Source of the DNA: Maniola hyperantus
Taxonomy: Eukaryota > Arthropoda > Insecta > Lepidoptera > Nymphalidae
Reading direction: 5' to 3'
Assembly: GCF_902806685.2 (NCBI RefSeq)
Contig: NC_048538.1
Location: 13,640,001 to 13,704,000 of the forward strand
Length of the DNA stretch: 64,000 bases
In this document: positions 58,746-64,000 of the stretch, one piece after another
Numbering within the stretch: position 1 is the stretch's first letter
How the letters are laid out: each line of letters begins with the position of its first letter
Translations under genes and position numbers: made by a program
Notes under the pieces: model-generated
Told to the model about the DNA's origin: nothing
Databases searched by the model: none
The model's input: only the letters and a program-made list of their open reading frames with translations

Positions 58746-59088
58746 AGCTGTGATAGCCTAGTGGTTAGGACGTCCGCCTTCTAATCGGAGGTTGGGGGTT
58801 CGATCCCGGGCACGCATCTCTAACTTTTCGGAGTTATATGCGTTTTAATTAATTAAATATCACTTGCTTTACCGGTGAAGGAAACCATCGTGAGGAAACC
58901 TGCATGCCTGAGAGTTCTCCATAATGTTCTCAAAGGTGTGTGAAGTCTACCAATCCGCACATGGCCAGCGTGGTAGACTATGGCCAAAACCCTTCTCAGT
59001 CTGAGAGGAGACCCGTGCTCTGTAGTGAGCCGGCGATGGGTTGATCATAATAATGTATGTACCTGTCTTCTACAATACAATAGGGGTA
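58712..59088 (+). mobile_element. SINE family 1 with ~35-bp flanking direct repeats
   Basis: The SINE occupies about 58746-59053. It is flanked by TGTATGTACCTGTTTTATAC…GGGGTA (58712-58746) and TGTATGTACCTGTCTTCTAC…GGGGTA (59054-59088), near-identical direct repeats. The head reads AGCTGTGATAGCCTAGTGGT and the tail GATGGGTTGATCATAATA. Confidence 0.8.
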
Positions 59089-60029
59089 ACTAGTTCGGTA
59101 CAATAGAAGTAAGTATTGCACGGTAACTTTTTCCGCAAGAACCACATTACCTACACGTACGAGACGTGGGAAATAGTGCAGGCGCTAACTCGATAACAAA
59201 GGCCGGCCTGACCGCGGGAGTTAGCATCGAATAACGAACGAGTTTCCCAAACTCCTTGTTAGTGCTTTGTTATTGATTTATTGCGTCTCCCACGTAATTT
59301 GGTTTCGTATGGCGCTTAAATACTGTTGAGTTGTTTAGGTGAAAAACTAGTTCAACCGCACTGACTCAGTAATACTATTATTCATATTATTCTTATTACC
59401 AGTAAATTTTTTATCCTTGATACTATCACCGATTTATTGCATTTTAAGGTATTTCAAAGCATGCAGTGGTAGAGCCTAAAAGCACTTGTAAAAGTTTCGG
59501 TAGGTACGGAGCGGACATTAAGGCGTTGCAAATAAGATTTCTATGGGAGCGGAGGTATTTCAAGTAATTTCATCTGAACTAATTGGTGTCGAAAAACTTG
59601 AAGGCATGTTTGAAGGCTGAAAGCATAAGGTGGGTCTGCTGCATTACCTACCTTAAAATATCTGTAGGTAGCCGTAGCTAGACCTAACAGGGCGGTGGGC
59701 TCCACGAGCTATGAGAATTTTAGTAGACGCGGTCTAAACTCTAAGAAATATTTTTTACTCGTATGCCCCTGGGATAATTTAATACAGATTATATGCGTCC
59801 GCGCAACAGAAACTCGGGGTTTCCCGTATCCGCTTTTTTACATTCATAAAATATGGTCTTGGGATCGCAGACTGATTTTATCTCATTCTTCATATTTTTT
59901 ATTTTTTATTTTATTTTATTTGTCAGTTCCCCTTAATGAATGGAATTGTTTTTCATCGATATTATTTCATCATGAGTCATGAGTTCACTACCTTTGTTTG
60001 ATATAATCTTGTCATAGGAAGGTATCTTT

Positions 60030-60570
60030 AAAAATCATCATCATCATCAACCGATAGACGTCCACAGCTGGACATAGGTCTCTTGTAGAGACTTCCACAC
60101 GCCACGGTCTTGCACCGCCTGAATCCAGCGGCTCTCTGCGACTCGACAGATGTCGTCCGTCCACCTAGTGGGGGGTCTTCCAACGCTGCGTCTTCGGTGC
60201 GAGGTCGCCATTCCAGCACCTTGAGACCCCAACGTCTATCGCTTTTACGAACTATGTGCCCTACCCATTGCTACTTCAGTTTCGCAACCGGTTACTCTAG
60301 TTCTCCTACGGATCTCCTCATTTCTGATTTGATCACGTAGAGAAACTCCAAGCATGGCTCTTTCCATCGCCCGCTGAGTGACTCTGAGCTTTCTTATGAG
60401 GCCCATAGTTAGCGACCATGCCTCGGATCCATGTCATCACTGGCAACACGCACTGTTCGAAGACTTTGGTCTTCAAGCACTGAGAAATTTTGGACAAGAA
60501 GACATCTCGAAGCTTCCTGAACGCTGCCCAACCGAGTTGGATCTTAAAACGTTTAAGATTAATATCTATG
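60030..60570 (-). mobile_element. LINE ORF2 C-terminal fragment, antisense, longest copy
   Basis: On the minus strand, readable pieces include LKTKVFEQCVLPVMTW, then a match to the ERAMLGVSLRD segment, and finally RVAESRWIQAVQDRGVWKSL with …ETYVQLWTSIG and a stop. The frame is broken several times. It reaches further upstream in the reverse-transcriptase region than any other copy here. Confidence 0.8.
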
Positions 60571-61373
60571 AAATAAAGGCACACGTAGGTACCTACTTCT
60601 ACACACACTGCTCTAACCCTGCTCTAACTCAGCATTTCAGGCTTATACCAGGGTTTGAAATTATCTAAAACAATGTCTCTTTATAATAATCGCGATAATT
60701 ATAATATCTACCTAGCCTACCCTTTTGTTTTTGATTATTATTGGTATTGCCTATCAATATTTACGTTAGAAGCTTCAAGCGATTAAAATCCTCTGCATTT
60801 GTTTGACACTTTTATTATGGAAGTTGGAACCAAAAATCCAGCTGTTATGCAGTCAAAGTTTAAATGCAATCAAACAGGATCAATACATCCAGGCATTATG
60901 TAATTATGAGGAAATATTCAGTAAGTTTTTTACACAGCTCATTTTACACTAAGAAATCAACTTCATTCTTTGTTCTACAAAATAATTATCAAAGATAATT
61001 ATAAACCTATATTTATCTTGATAATTATTTATTACTTCGAAGTTCTTTTTTGTTTTAAATTCGGAATAGATTTGTCGCTACCCTGCACTTCTCTACTAGC
61101 AGTATCACATCATAGCAATATGAAAGTTTCTCAACAACTTTAAGTACTTACTAACAACAAAGGGCAACCTGTGATTAAAAAAATGATATATTGAGCCCTT
61201 ATCTTTGACAGTAACTTGTTACAATTTCTCTATCGCGAAATTAAAATCTGAGTAGCAGTATCATACAAAAGCCGATACTGGATTTTTCTCTGAGATAAAA
61301 TCTATCGTTATATTATTAATTTCATGAGGGCGTTGGTGATTTCAAATTTGATAAAGCGGTAAGACAAAATTAC

Positions 61374-61564
61374 CACAATGTAAAGAGACACTGTAGTTCG
61401 ACGCCTTTGATCTCGTGGTAAATGCCGACAACGTCTAGATGGCATCGCGACATAACATAGGTCCCTAACCAGTAGGCCAGTTCGCCTTCGCCTCGCACTT
61501 CCCGCACGATTGTTCCTAGTCGGCTTTGAGGAATCTCTGTAATGCCAGTGACCCTATCTTTACT
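61374..61564 (-). CDS. candidate internal exon of an unrecognised gene
   Basis: This is a 191-nt open segment between a good acceptor (TTATTTCACAG) and a plausible donor (GTG^GTAATT). It encodes 63 residues plus two bases, including ITEIPQSRLGTIVREVRGEG, ELAYWLGTYVMSR and HLDVVGIYHEIKGVELQCLF. It lacks an ATG near the start, is not in any repeat family here, and has a balanced amino acid composition, unlike the AT-rich noise around it. It does not resemble a NOS N-terminus that I know. It could be an exon of a neighbouring minus-strand gene that continues outside the window. I cannot name a function. Confidence 0.45.
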
Positions 61565-61724
61565 CTGTGAAATAACATTGATCGGTTATTTGTCAAACCT
61601 AACAATAAAATCGCTTGATTTTCATATTGTCATAGATTTGCTAAGCTCTGGTGGAAAGGGGGTCATCAAAGCTTTGTTTTTCACATAGGTACTAGTTGAA
61701 GCGAGAGATGCAAGCTAAGGATAC

Positions 61725-61840
61725 AAGCTAAGAGAGCCTTAAAATTTGCCTCAAATTGCCGCGCGGAGGCAGCGCGGCTGCAGCGCTACACCCGCGCGGC
61801 ACTTTGCGACAAATGCGAAGGCACTCTTAGGAACAAGAGC
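61725..61840. repeat. GC-rich imperfect foldback
   Basis: 'AAGAGAGCCTTAAAATTTGC' … 'GCCGCGCGG' faces 'CCGCGCGGC' … 'GCGAAGGCACTCTTA'. It is a GC-rich MITE-like foldback in AT-rich DNA. Confidence 0.5.
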
Positions 61841-62727
61841 CTAGGATGTGAGCTAGACATGCGCAAGTTGTGTTGCTATGGAAATTATGGAACACAGCCA
61901 TACTTTAGCTCGCACCGTGCATCTTCCTCGCACAGCTACTTCGCAGAAAGTGTTAGATCCGTCATAATAAAGAACAGGTCCTATTTAAAAAGTAGGTATC
62001 ATTTTAATGCTACACATTAAAATTCCTCAAACCATAAATACTTACGCATAAAAATAATTCGAATGATATTTTATTGCTCGCGATCCTTGCTAAGAAAAAA
62101 CTATTTTATTAAGCATATTTCAGTGGTATTTTTTTCGACAAACATTGTTTTAAGCCTATACTTAAAAATAGGATAACTGTGAGATAATTTGTGTTAAATC
62201 ACCGTTACGTTATAAATTAGTCACGAGATTAAGCAACCGGTTTTAAATAACAATTGCACAGTGAGCCTAAACAATAGCACCCATGACAACAATACTTTAA
62301 ACGTAGGTATTTAGTTTGAATAAACGAAATTACCTTAATTTGGATATTTTGTAAATAAAATCTAATTTGTTTTTCTTATGCCACAGGAAATACCTACCAT
62401 TGGTTTTATTACGTCTTCTTGCAACTTATTTCATTTACATAAAAACCGGTAAGAATTTCAGGACCTCAAAAAAGAATTAACTCAAAATCAATTATAATAA
62501 AGAAAGCACTAAAAGCTCCATAATGACTTACCTACAAAACTTTCTCAAATCGGACGCTCAAGGCTGAGTACAGTGGGTAAGAATAGACAGGAAAAAACAA
62601 TGCCAATAAAAACAATGTCAAAGAAGAAGAATGACAAAGCAATGGTCAACATTAGGACTGACCCATATTTGAATTTGTTTGAATTAAAAATATTATGATG
62701 ATATTTACAGCTGTAGCCTGCATAGTC

Positions 62728-62818
62728 CGCGACAGGTTGGGTCGTGGACTATACAGGGGTACGAGGCGGGGTGGCGCCCCTCGATTGCCATCTAGACCTG
62801 TTGCGGACTATACCTACT
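62728..62818. repeat. GC-rich TIR element, family G (copy 3)
   Basis: It has the ends ATAGTCCGCGACAGGTTGGG and TAGACCTGTTGCGGACTATA, with the GC-rich centre AGGCGGGGTGGCGCCCCTCG. It is shorter than the other copies. Confidence 0.65.
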
Positions 62819-62924
62819 CACGTCGTCACACTGAAGTTGCGAGAAAAGGCTAGTAGGTACAGTAGAAACTCGATTATCCGGCCCTCAGTTATACGGATTC
62901 GCGATTATCCGGACTACCAACCGA

Positions 62925-63080
62925 AAATTGTTCGGCCAAGTGCGAGTCAGACTCGCGCACCGAGGGTTCCATACTCGGGTATTTTTTCCGCCATTTTGTA
63001 GGATAAATCAAAAACTATTATGCATAAAAATAAATAAAAATCTGTTTTAGAATGTACAGGTAAAGCCCTTTCATATGTAA
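62925..63080 (-). repeat. dispersed repeat I, antisense
   Basis: It contains GGCCAAGTGCGAGTCAGACT, CGAGGGTTCCATACTCGGGT and TTTTAGAATGTACAGGTAAA. It is the same family as 24525-24960. Confidence 0.65.
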
Positions 63081-64000
63081 TCCCACTTGGTATAGTTAAA
63101 ATTGAAAATACTATTATTGTGAACTACAAAGCCCGCTTTTCTTCATACATTCGATTATCCGAATCCCTAACGACGACAATTGGCCCGGTTAATCAAGTTT
63201 CCACTGTATTTGAATTGCGATAATATTTTACAGTCGTTCAGGGTCAAAATAGCGCAAGGCTTCATAAAAATTAGATAAAATGGATATGACCCTAAAAGTA
63301 ACTCAAAGGAACGTCCGTTCCATCTTTCATATTACCTATCTCTACGCGTTGAGGAAATTACTCTTATTATTCAATGAAATGGCTCATTTTACATTGTTAC
63401 AAGTCCTACGACATGATATCATTCCGTTGATGATAATGCGCTTTTACCTAAATCCATAGCAACAAATTGTTCTATCAAACTTATTTGTATTGTTGCAAAA
63501 TTCTCAGAAACTAGCAATTAGTTGAGAAGCTATAAATAAAAAACGTAGAGTCAATCAATTAGATAGGTGGTGTCAAATAATACTTAGGTACTTTTTAATT
63601 TGAAGCTAGCCAAAATGTAGTCAAACCAATAGATTCATGTTCTAAATGATGGTAAATACCTTATTACCTACAACATACATTGAAGTTTAAAAATTTTTTG
63701 CTGTATAAACCCACGATTTCGTTTGCGATCGCGATCCTTGCTTTCATAAATATAAATAGCAAGAAGAATAATTACTTATTGTAATAATTGTCTATAGGTA
63801 ACTTAATTTTTTTAAGATATAGAATTTTTAGATATTTCAGGATTTTTGGGCTTGATAGAATATGAATTGAAAATGAAAGCCCGAGCTTCTGTAGATAAGA
63901 AGTAAAAAAAATAGAGACGTGTAAAAACAATGATGCATTTTGATTTTTTATGTCCGATTCCTAAACACATGCTAATGTTAATATCGTGTATGTAAGTATT

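Larger units (their letters stand above)
52299..64000. other. region upstream of the recognised NOS exons
   Basis: NOS 5' exons should lie in or beyond this stretch, but I cannot identify one. Apart from the listed repeats and the candidate exon at 61374-61564, stretches such as 56980-58360, 59090-60020, 60580-61370 and 63100-64000 show nothing I recognise. Confidence 0.5.

Overview
This is a eukaryotic, AT-rich, intron-rich window that is almost certainly from a moth or butterfly (Lepidoptera). Three conserved protein-coding genes can be assembled exon by exon, with matching reading phases and GT/AG splice sites. The spaces between and within them are packed with dispersed repeats of the kind common in lepidopteran genomes: SINEs with tRNA-like heads ending in (ATG)n, short LINE 3' ends, and many foldback/MITE-like elements. 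The repeat beginning 'GCCCGCGACTTCGT' and frequent 'TAGGTACCTA'-type words fit the same conclusion. There is no prokaryotic operon structure and no CRISPR array.

Layout. (1) 1-3305: repeat-rich upstream DNA of an annexin gene. (2) 3306-10425, + strand: seven exons of an annexin most like the insect annexin B11 group, giving a 315-residue four-repeat core; the N-terminal head exon(s) are not found here. (3) 10426-30241: about 20 kb with no recognised protein gene, holding one intact tRNA-Asp(GUC) gene and many foldback elements and SINEs. (4) 30242-35669, + strand: a complete four-exon homologue of CFAP299 (C4orf22), 236 residues; its first intron carries a 1.6-kb inverted-repeat element filled with a tandem array of hairpin-rich 233/247-bp units. 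(5) 36571-52298, - strand: 21 exons (1,131 residues) of a nitric oxide synthase, from the zinc-binding CX4C to the C-terminal tail; the 5' exons are not identified. (6) 52299-64000: upstream side of NOS with SINEs, LINE fragments, MITEs and one well-formed but unrecognised candidate exon on the - strand (61374-61564).

The genes do not form a pathway. Annexin is a calcium-dependent membrane-binding protein, CFAP299 is a cilium/flagellum-associated protein, and NOS makes nitric oxide from arginine. CFAP299 and NOS are convergent, with stop codons about 0.9 kb apart. The most unusual sequence is the array in CFAP299 intron 1. Its central perfect hairpin alternates in orientation from one unit to the next (loop TGTAA versus its reverse complement TTACA), and the array is bracketed by terminal inverted repeats. 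All calls come from reading the sequence; no database search was possible.
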